Position numbers and translations under genes: made by a program. The notes under the pieces are model-generated. The model saw nothing but the letters and a program-made list of their open reading frames with translations, had not been told where the DNA came from and did not search any database. A stretch of DNA of 64,000 nucleotides from Novosphingobium indicum (GTDB taxonomy: Bacteria; Pseudomonadota; Alphaproteobacteria; Sphingomonadales; Sphingomonadaceae): NCBI RefSeq assembly GCF_014645195.1, contig NZ_BMLK01000006.1:186001-250000 (forward strand). The letters run 5' to 3'. Positions 45,344-52,589 of this stretch are shown piece after piece. Within the stretch, counting starts at the first letter, position 1, and every line of letters begins with the position of its first letter.

Positions 45344-47398
45344 TCATGGCTGCGGCACGAGGCGCATGGCTGCTCCGCCGCCGGGAGCGAGCCATAGGTC
45401 CATCGTATCGCCCTTGCGCACCGTGCGCGTCTCGTAGGCGATGCGGTGACGCGTTTCGGTGAGGTAGGTTGCGCCGTCGCCATCCTTCCAGATCTTCACC
45501 TGATAGGTCTTGCCCGGATCGAGGAAGTCGAACTTCAGCGTCACGGTCCGCGCCGTCGCATCGTTGACGCCGCCGACGAACCAGCGCCGCGAATTGCGGT
45601 CCTTGCGCGCGAAGATCGCGTAGTCGCCCACTTCGCCAGCAATCAGGTGGCTTTCGGCCCAGTCGGTCGGAACCGAACTGATGAAGTCCATCTCGCGCGG
45701 ATACTGTTCAAGCTGATCGACGAAGTCCGCCGCCATCTGGATCGGTGAGTAGATCGCCAGATAGACCCCCAGCTGTTTGGCGAGAGTCGAGGCGAGGGGG
45801 GCGTGGTTGGCGCCTTCCAGACTCAGCACGCCGGGCGTGAAGTCCATCGGACCTGAAAGCATGCGCGTATAGACGAGCGTCGGTTCGTGGTCCGGCCCGT
45901 TGGCGAACCGGCCCCATGCATTGTATTCCATGCCGCGTGCACCTTCGCGCGAGACCCAGTTCGGGTAGGTCCTGCGCAGCCCGGTGTCCTTGATCGGCTC
46001 GTGCGTATCGATCGCCACGTGATGCTTCGCCGCCGTTTTCACGACATCGAGATAGTGGTTCACCATGCGCTGGCCGTCGTGCCATTCCATCAGCGTCTCG
46101 CCCGGCCTGTTTCCAGGAGCGATGATGCCGCCGGCATCGGCGACATAGCCGGTCTTCACAACATCGACGCCAAGCTTGCCGTAGAGCGCGAAGGCATCGT
46201 CCATCTGCGCTTCGTAATTGGCGATATTGCCGCCAGTCTCGTGATGGCCGATGAGGTGAACGCCCTTCTTGCGGGCGTAATCCGTAACAGCCTTGAGATC
46301 GAAGTCAGGCGTGGGCCGGGTGAAGCTGAATTCGTCGCCATGGCCGAACCAGTCGCCATTCCAGCCCTTGTTCCAGCCTTCCACCAGAACACCGCGGAAG
46401 TGGTGTTTGGCGGCATAGTCGATGTACTTCTTTGCCCGGGCGGTCGTGGCGCCGTGCCTGGGGCCCTCGGCCCAGCTCCAGTCGTTGCGGATCATGCCCC
46501 ACCAGATCCCGATATAACGCGCCGGCTTGAACCAGCTCACGTCGCCCAGCTTGTTGGGCTCGTTGAGATTGAGTTCGAGGCTGTTCTCGATCAGTCCTGC
46601 CGCGTTGTCGGCAATGCGGATCGTGCGCCAGGGCGTCGCGAAAGGCAGATCGCGAACGACGCGCGGTCCATCGGGTGAGGGCGCGAGGGTGGTGCGGAAC
46701 TGCTGCCCGGTGACGCGCTTGAAGCGGTAGCCTGCATAGTCGACCAGCGCCGCTTCGTGGAACGAGAGGTGGGTTCCATCGTCGAGCCGCATGGTGATGG
46801 GCGTATGAGCCGTGGAAACGGCGTCTATCGGGGTCTTCTGGTAGACCAGCTCATACCGGTTCCACTCGCCGCCGGGGATCCACCAGGCGGTGCCCTTGGG
46901 CACGATATCGAACTCGGTCACCTCGTCGGCGATCCGCATCGTCTTGAGTGCGGGTTGCTTGGGCAACTCGTAACGGAAGCCGATGCCGTTATCGAACAGG
47001 CGAAAGTGGACGTTCATCAGCCGCGAGCCCTGCGTTTCGGACTGCTGCAGCTTCACCGTGACTTCGTTGTAGCGATCGCGCACGAACCGGCGCTCGCCCC
47101 AGGGCTGCTCCCAGGTGTCGTCGTGGCTGTCTGTCTCGCTACCGACGATGCGGAAGCCGCGGACCATGTTGAGGCCGTCGGTGAGCAGGAAGCCCAGCGT
47201 ACTCGGCGCAATCAGCAATTTGCCCTTGCGCGAAAGCGACCAGGTGGCGCGGCTTTCGTTGTCGGTGGAGACGGTCAGGACCAGACTGCCATCAGGTGAG
47301 CTGGTCGTGACGGCGGGCCGGGTTTCTTGCGCTAGAGCGGGGGCCGAAAGCGTCGCGAGCGACAGGCTGGCTGCAACCAGCAGGCGGTGCGGCTTCAT
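45344..47398 (-). CDS. Glycoside hydrolase family 97 alpha-glucosidase
   Basis: The 684-residue secreted protein starts at ATG 47398, overlapping the GH13 stop (ATGA), with a 23-residue signal peptide ending in PALAQ. It has the GH97 N-terminal beta-super-sandwich (to about 290), a TIM barrel with LVEGWNKGWNGDW near 345, HLIGHHETGGNIANYE near 388 and DTHEPIKDTGLRRTYPN near 472, and a C-terminal beta domain. The barrel has Gly in VDVVKTGYVADAG where retaining members carry a nucleophilic Asp, while glutamates remain in HHETGG and THEPI, which fits the inverting SusB-type alpha-glucosidases. It should trim malto-oligosaccharides in the periplasm. Confidence 0.9.
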   Translation of the reverse strand: MKPHRLLVAASLSLATLSAPALAQETRPAVTTSSPDGSLVLTVSTDNESRATWSLSRKGKLLIAPSTLGFLLTDGLNMVRGFRIVGSETDSHDDTWEQPWGERRFVRDRYNEVTVKLQQSETQGSRLMNVHFRLFDNGIGFRYELPKQPALKTMRIADEVTEFDIVPKGTAWWIPGGEWNRYELVYQKTPIDAVSTAHTPITMRLDDGTHLSFHEAALVDYAGYRFKRVTGQQFRTTLAPSPDGPRVVRDLPFATPWRTIRIADNAAGLIENSLELNLNEPNKLGDVSWFKPARYIGIWWGMIRNDWSWAEGPRHGATTARAKKYIDYAAKHHFRGVLVEGWNKGWNGDWFGHGDEFSFTRPTPDFDLKAVTDYARKKGVHLIGHHETGGNIANYEAQMDDAFALYGKLGVDVVKTGYVADAGGIIAPGNRPGETLMEWHDGQRMVNHYLDVVKTAAKHHVAIDTHEPIKDTGLRRTYPNWVSREGARGMEYNAWGRFANGPDHEPTLVYTRMLSGPMDFTPGVLSLEGANHAPLASTLAKQLGVYLAIYSPIQMAADFVDQLEQYPREMDFISSVPTDWAESHLIAGEVGDYAIFARKDRNSRRWFVGGVNDATARTVTLKFDFLDPGKTYQVKIWKDGDGATYLTETRHRIAYETRTVRKGDTMDLWLAPGGGAAMRLVPQP

Positions 47399-49032
47399 GT
47401 CCGGTCTCCTTCGGCGATCCAGGCTGCGCCCCAGGCGGGCAGCTTGCCGAGTTGGGTATCGTTGACAGCGGCAAGGACGGTGCCCTCGGGTACAACGGCG
47501 GACGGCCACTCTGCCGATCGCGCAGAAATGTTGAATACGCCAACGACGGTCCGATCGGTCCCCTTACGGCGGACCACCAGCCGGGTTTCGTCGCATAGCA
47601 GCACTTCACACGGGCCGCTCCGCAGGGCGTCGTTCGTGCGGCGAAGGCGCAACAATTCGCGTGTGAGGTGCAGCTGAGAGGTGCTGTCGGCCTCTTGCCT
47701 GTCTATGGCCCGGTTCAGGTTCTGCGCGCTGACCGGAAGCCAGGGGGAGCCCTTGCTGAAACCGCCGTTTTGCGCTTCGGCTTCCCACGGCAAGGGCGTA
47801 CGGACGCCATCGCGGGAAAGCGTCAATGGCCAGTTGGCGATGGCTTCCGGGTCCTGCAGCATTTCGAAGGGCACTTCGTCTTGCAGCAGCCCCAGTTCCT
47901 CGCCCTGATAGAGGATCGGATTTCCGCGCAGCGACAGCAGCAGCATGGCCTTCATCCGCGCGAAAGCATCGATTTCGGAGGGCTCGCACCAGCGCGAAAG
48001 TGCGCGCGGGGCATCGTGGTTTTCGAAAGCCCAGCTCGGCCATCCGGTGCCGGGCGTGTCGGGCCAGTCCTCCAGTGCTTGCGCGACCAGTTTCGGCGTC
48101 AGCAATTCGGCATAGAGGAAGTTGAAACCGTAGGCGCTGTCCAGGCGCTCGTCGCCCTGTGTGAAGGCCTTCATTTCGCTGGCAGCCTTGCGACCGCCGA
48201 CTTCCGCGAGCGAGAACGTGTGCGGATAACTGGCGATCAGCGCCTGCAGCCGTTCGATGAACCCGACGATGTCTTCATGCGACTGGTTGTAGACCTGCAG
48301 CTGGAAATCGAAGGGCCGCGTGCGCACGGTGCCGTCGTCGGGCGCGGGCGGATTGTTGCGGAGCAAAGGGTCGTGCATCGCAAAGTTGAGCGCATCGATC
48401 CGGAAACCGGACACGCCTCGATCGAGCCAGAACTTCGCGACGTCGAGCAGGGCCTGCTGCACATCGGTATTGTGCAGGTTGAGCTGGGGCTGCTCGGCAA
48501 GGAAATTGTGCATGTAGTACTGGCCGCGCCTTGCGTCCCAGCGCCAGGATGGTCCGCCGAACACAGATTGCCAGTTGTTGGGCGGCGAGCCGTCGACCTT
48601 GGCGTCTGCCCAGACGTACCAGTCGGCGCGCGGATTGTTTCGGCTCGAGCGGCTTTCGGCGAACCATGCGTGCTGATCGGAGGTGTGGGCATAGACCTGA
48701 TCGATCATCACTTTCAGGTCCAGTTCGCGGGCGCGGGCGACCAGCGCATCGAAATCAGCCAGTGTCCCGAAGATCGGGTCGACCGCACGGTAGTCCGATA
48801 TGTCGTATCCGAAGTCCGCCATCGGCGATGCGTAGAAAGGCGAGATCCAGATCGCATCGACACCCAGGGACGCAATGTAGTCGAGCCGCGAGGTGATGCC
48901 GGCGAGGTCGCCGATTCCGTCGTCGTTCGAATCCTGAAAGCTGCGCGGATAGATCTGGTAGATCGTGGCGCCGCGCCACCATTCGGCCGTTTTGCCTGCT
49001 ACCGGCGGGGCGGAGGGAAGGTCTTGTTTCAT
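47395..49032 (-). CDS. GH13 alpha-glucosidase / oligo-alpha-glucosidase
   Basis: The 545-residue protein starts at ATG 49032 behind AGGA and has no signal peptide, so it is probably cytoplasmic. The four GH13 regions are visible: DQVYAHTSD near residue 103, GFRIDALNF (nucleophile Asp) near 196, LAEVGG (acid Glu) near 260, and FENHDAPR near 325. The QIYPRSFQDSNDDGIGDLAGI block near 25 and QPQLNLHN near 169 mark the oligosaccharide-cleaving alpha-glucosidase subgroup. It would release glucose from maltose or malto-oligomers taken up by the permease at 56.8 kb. Confidence 0.93.
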   Translation of the reverse strand: MKQDLPSAPPVAGKTAEWWRGATIYQIYPRSFQDSNDDGIGDLAGITSRLDYIASLGVDAIWISPFYASPMADFGYDISDYRAVDPIFGTLADFDALVARARELDLKVMIDQVYAHTSDQHAWFAESRSSRNNPRADWYVWADAKVDGSPPNNWQSVFGGPSWRWDARRGQYYMHNFLAEQPQLNLHNTDVQQALLDVAKFWLDRGVSGFRIDALNFAMHDPLLRNNPPAPDDGTVRTRPFDFQLQVYNQSHEDIVGFIERLQALIASYPHTFSLAEVGGRKAASEMKAFTQGDERLDSAYGFNFLYAELLTPKLVAQALEDWPDTPGTGWPSWAFENHDAPRALSRWCEPSEIDAFARMKAMLLLSLRGNPILYQGEELGLLQDEVPFEMLQDPEAIANWPLTLSRDGVRTPLPWEAEAQNGGFSKGSPWLPVSAQNLNRAIDRQEADSTSQLHLTRELLRLRRTNDALRSGPCEVLLCDETRLVVRRKGTDRTVVGVFNISARSAEWPSAVVPEGTVLAAVNDTQLGKLPAWGAAWIAEGDRT

Positions 49033-49057
49033 CGTGATCCTGGGGGAGGAAAGGTGA

Positions 49058-50875
49058 TCAGGGTTGCGCTTCGCAGACACTGAAGGCGAGCGGTGGCAGT
49101 GTGATGGCGATGCTGCCCGGAGCGCTTGCCATGTCGGGGCAGTCGGACCCGGCCAGCGTCGAGAACGACTGCGAGCCTGCCTCTACTGCAACATTCGATG
49201 TGACGGGCTTGGTCGACGTGTTGAAAGCCAGAACGACTTCCTCGCCGTTGTCCGGATCGAACCGCGATACGGCGAAAAGGCCGGGTGTTTCGGACGTCGC
49301 ACGCAGCACGGTGCTGCCTTCGGTGAGGGCAGGCGTATCGCGACGGACGGCGGACAGATTGGCGATGAACTTGTAGAGAGGATGCTGGCCGTCGAAATTG
49401 GCCTGTGCCATCGTCGCGGTCGTGCCGACCAGCGTTTCCGCGTTGTAGAACGCGGTTTTCGAAGGGAACATGTCCTGGCGCGCCAATTGGTCACCGCCGG
49501 CGCCGACGAAACCCTGTTCGTCGCCGGAGTAGATCGTCGGCACACCGCGCAGTGTCAGCAGCATGGCATGCGCCAGCTCGTCGCGGGCCAGAAGTTCCTG
49601 GGCGTCGATGCCGGGGTTAGCCTTTGCGATGAACATCGCCACCCGGCCCGCGTCGTGGTTGCCGAGGAAGGTGGGCAGTTGCAGCGCGGTCTTCTTGCCG
49701 CCCGGATAGAGAACGTCGTCGTCGTCCAGCTGCGCCAGTTCCTGGGTGCCGTTCTTGCCGCTCACGGCATCGATGACGGCGTGCATGAAGGCGAAGTCGA
49801 GAACGGCGGGCAGCCCCGCATGGCGCGTCCACGATGCCAGCAGGGCCGGATCGTAATCGTCGTCGGCCACTTCACCGAAAATATGGAAATTGGTGATGCC
49901 GCGCGCCTGCGCGCGGGCTTGCATGGCGGGCACGAAGCGGCGCCAGAATTCCGGATTGACGTGCTTGGCCGTATCGATGCGGAAGCCGTCGACACCGTAC
50001 TTGTCGATCCAGTCGCCGTAGATGGCGATCATGCCCTCGATCACGCGGGGGTTTTCCGTAGCGAGATCGTCGAGGCCGACGAAATCGCCGTACTGCGCGC
50101 TTTCGCCCTTCCAGTCGGTGTTGCCGCGGTTGTGATACCAGATCGGGTCATTGAGCCAGGCGGGGACTTTCACATCCTCCTCGCCCTTCGGGACCACCGG
50201 GGTATAGGCGAAGGTGGGATTGGTCAGCTTGGCCCAGTTCTGCGGGCTGGCATCGTCGTCGCCGGCGAACCCGGGATTGATCGCCGGGCCATCCACCGTG
50301 CCTTTTGTCGAGAACGGATAGTCGGCCTTGGAACGGTAGGGATAGGCCTCCGCCGTGCCTTCCTCGTACTGGATCACATCGGCAGTGTGGTTGGCGATGA
50401 TGTCCATGTAGACCTTCATCCCGCGCGCATGGGCGGCATCGACGAAGGCCTTGAAATCGGCATTGCTTCCCAGATGCGGATCGACCTGCGTGAAGTCGGT
50501 GATCCAGTATCCGTGGTAGCCTGCGCTCTCCTGCCCCTTGGGGCCCTGTACCGGCTTGTTCTTGAAGATCGGACCGACCCAGATGGCGGTGGCGCCGAGG
50601 CCCTGAATGTAGTCCAGCCGCTGCGTCAGGCCCTTGAGGTCGCCGCCATGGTAGAAGGCCTTGTCTGACGGATCGAAGCCGGTCTGGAGCCGGTCGCCCT
50701 TCAGGTCGCCCTTGTCGTTCGAGGCGTCCCCGTTTTCGAAGCGGTCGGGCAGGACGAAGTAGATCACTTCCTGCTCGGGAGGGCGGGCGCGCATGTCCTC
50801 GACAGGCGTTGAGAACGCTGCCGTGCCGCAAAGGGCCAGCGACAAGGCGATGCTGGAGGAAAGCAGGCGGATCAT
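49058..50875 (-). CDS. Secreted GH13 alpha-amylase-like enzyme
   Basis: The 605-residue protein starts at ATG 50875, overlapping the halogenase stop (ATGA), and has a signal peptide of about 21 residues. The catalytic motifs are MDIIANHTADV near residue 120, GFRIDTAKHVNPEFW (nucleophile Asp) near 302, IFGEVADDD (acid Glu) near 337 and FLGNHDAGR near 403. EVIYFVLPDRFENGDASND near 36 is typical of alpha-amylases and cyclomaltodextrinases. The enzyme probably cuts starch or glycogen outside the inner membrane. Stop lies 25 bases before the intracellular GH13 gene. Confidence 0.92.
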   Translation of the reverse strand: MIRLLSSSIALSLALCGTAAFSTPVEDMRARPPEQEVIYFVLPDRFENGDASNDKGDLKGDRLQTGFDPSDKAFYHGGDLKGLTQRLDYIQGLGATAIWVGPIFKNKPVQGPKGQESAGYHGYWITDFTQVDPHLGSNADFKAFVDAAHARGMKVYMDIIANHTADVIQYEEGTAEAYPYRSKADYPFSTKGTVDGPAINPGFAGDDDASPQNWAKLTNPTFAYTPVVPKGEEDVKVPAWLNDPIWYHNRGNTDWKGESAQYGDFVGLDDLATENPRVIEGMIAIYGDWIDKYGVDGFRIDTAKHVNPEFWRRFVPAMQARAQARGITNFHIFGEVADDDYDPALLASWTRHAGLPAVLDFAFMHAVIDAVSGKNGTQELAQLDDDDVLYPGGKKTALQLPTFLGNHDAGRVAMFIAKANPGIDAQELLARDELAHAMLLTLRGVPTIYSGDEQGFVGAGGDQLARQDMFPSKTAFYNAETLVGTTATMAQANFDGQHPLYKFIANLSAVRRDTPALTEGSTVLRATSETPGLFAVSRFDPDNGEEVVLAFNTSTKPVTSNVAVEAGSQSFSTLAGSDCPDMASAPGSIAITLPPLAFSVCEAQP

Positions 50876-52383
50876 CGGACAGTCTCCGGCTCGGCTCTGG
50901 TAGCGCAGCGCGCCGCAAGGAAGTCCATGTGAAGCGGCATCGGGCGTACCGTCTCGATGCAGGCTTTCTCGACAGCGCCGAGAAAGCCGCCGAGTTCGTC
51001 GGGTGAAAGCCGGTTTGCGATCGGGTTCCAGCGCTTCGGAACCACACCTTGTCCGGCCAGCACCTGAAACCATGCCACTTCGGTGAACAGCTCGTCCGCG
51101 CCCGGTTGGATGTGGCAGGCTTCGCGGTACTCGGCGATGCGCGCCTCCAGGCTATCGGGCACCGGCATCGTGCGGCAGTGATCCCAGAAGGGCTCGCTGA
51201 CACGCTGGTTGGTCTTGTAGTGCAGGATGAGGAAGTCGCGGATGCGCTCGAATTCCTCGGCGCAGCGGCGGTTGAACCCGTCGCGCACGGCGTCGTTCGC
51301 GGGCCCGGAGGGGAGTACCGTCAGGAACCGGGTGATGGTCGACTGGATGAGATGGATCGAGGTCGATTCCAGCGGTTCCATGAAGCCGCCCGAGAGGCCG
51401 ACAGCCAGGACATTTCGGTTCCACGTCTTGCGGCGGCGTCCGGTCACGAAGCGTAGCACCCGCGGATCGGCGGGCGCGGGTGCTTCGAGGTTCTCCGTGA
51501 GTGTCGCCGCCGCTCCTTCATCGGAGAGATATTCGGAGCAATAGACCAGACCATTGCCGATGCGATGCTGCAGCGGAATGCGCCATTGCCAGCCTGCCTT
51601 GCGAGCGATCGAACGCGTGTAGGGGGTGAACGGTCCCGCAGCACTGCACGGCGCGGCGACGGCACGGTCACACGGAAGCCAATGGCTCCAGTCCTCGTAT
51701 CCGGTTTCGAGCGCCTCTTCGATCAGCAGGCCGCGAAAGCCAGTGCAGTCGATGAAGAAGTCGCCTTCGAAGGAGCGACCGTCGTCCGTTTCCACAGCGG
51801 CGATGTCGCCGTTGTCTCCGCGTACGACGCAGGCCACTTTGCCTTCGTGCCGGACGACGCCCATCGCTTCGGCATGACGCCGCAGAAACGCTGCATATAG
51901 CCCCGCATCGAAGTGATAGGCCCAGGGTACTTCGGGAACGCCGGGCCCTGAAACGCCCGTCGCCATGCGACCGGTACGCGCGGCGATTTCGTTGGCATTG
52001 TAGTGGCCCAGCGGCCTCGCGATACCGACGGCCGACGCGCGCGCCCAGTAGTGGCGAAACGGCAGCAGGCCGTGCTGGCGGCCCACCGCGCCAAACGCGT
52101 GCATGTAGCTGTGGCCGTCCCGCAGCCAGCCGGCGAACTCGATCCCCAGCTTGTAGGAGGCGGAGGTCTCTCGCAGGAAGTCGGCTTCGTCGATGCCGAG
52201 CGCTTCGTTGAACAGTCGGATCGGCGGGATCGTCGCTTCGCCCACGCCAACGGTGCCTATGGCATCGCTTTCGATGAGGGTGATACTGTAGCCGGGCGGT
52301 ACGAAGCGGGCGAGGGCGGCCGCGCTCATCCATCCGGCAGTGCCGCCGCCGAGGATGACGATTCTGAAGCTGGTTTCAGTCAC
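50872..52383 (-). CDS. Flavin-dependent tryptophan-halogenase family protein in an alpha-glucan operon
   Basis: The 503-residue protein has the FAD-binding GGGTAGW at 12-18, GEATIPP at 49-55, the catalytic lysine position Lys78 (SYKLGIEFAGW), the halogenase signature WQWRIP at 265-270, and SGGFMEPLESTSIHL near 343 with the conserved Glu. All residues expected for halide oxidation by FADH2 seem present, and a partner flavin reductase is not encoded nearby. Its stop overlaps the amylase start (ATGA) and it follows a TonB receptor, as in other sphingomonad and Caulobacter sugar loci. The true substrate is unknown; BrvH-like relatives take indole in vitro. Confidence 0.88.
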   Translation of the reverse strand: MTETSFRIVILGGGTAGWMSAAALARFVPPGYSITLIESDAIGTVGVGEATIPPIRLFNEALGIDEADFLRETSASYKLGIEFAGWLRDGHSYMHAFGAVGRQHGLLPFRHYWARASAVGIARPLGHYNANEIAARTGRMATGVSGPGVPEVPWAYHFDAGLYAAFLRRHAEAMGVVRHEGKVACVVRGDNGDIAAVETDDGRSFEGDFFIDCTGFRGLLIEEALETGYEDWSHWLPCDRAVAAPCSAAGPFTPYTRSIARKAGWQWRIPLQHRIGNGLVYCSEYLSDEGAAATLTENLEAPAPADPRVLRFVTGRRRKTWNRNVLAVGLSGGFMEPLESTSIHLIQSTITRFLTVLPSGPANDAVRDGFNRRCAEEFERIRDFLILHYKTNQRVSEPFWDHCRTMPVPDSLEARIAEYREACHIQPGADELFTEVAWFQVLAGQGVVPKRWNPIANRLSPDELGGFLGAVEKACIETVRPMPLHMDFLAARCATRAEPETVR

Positions 52384-52456
52384 GCTGGCCGATCTCCCGA
52401 AACAGGTACCGCATCTTAGATAGAGCGACGGCCTCCCGCCTTCCTAACAGGAGGCA

Positions 52457-52535
52457 GCGGCGGAGCCATGTAAAGAGTCCCTTTGCTGGCTCCGCCGCCG
52501 GGTCCGGGAAAGGGAGGAGGAGGGATCCCCGGACC
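52457..52535 (-). promoter_or_regulatory. Two tandem hairpins between the TonB receptor and the halogenase gene
   Basis: Arms 52457-52468 and 52487-52498 pair perfectly over 12 bp with an 18-base loop. Arms 52501-52508 and 52528-52535 pair perfectly over 8 bp. Neither is followed by a T-run on the minus strand. Such stem-loops after a receptor gene can protect the receptor mRNA or attenuate the enzyme genes downstream, so the outer-membrane receptor is made in larger amount. The function is inferred. Confidence 0.55.
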
Positions 52536-52589
52536 GCTGTCTGCAGGCAACCCGAACCGGATGATCCGGGCTGCGTCATTTCGATGTCG

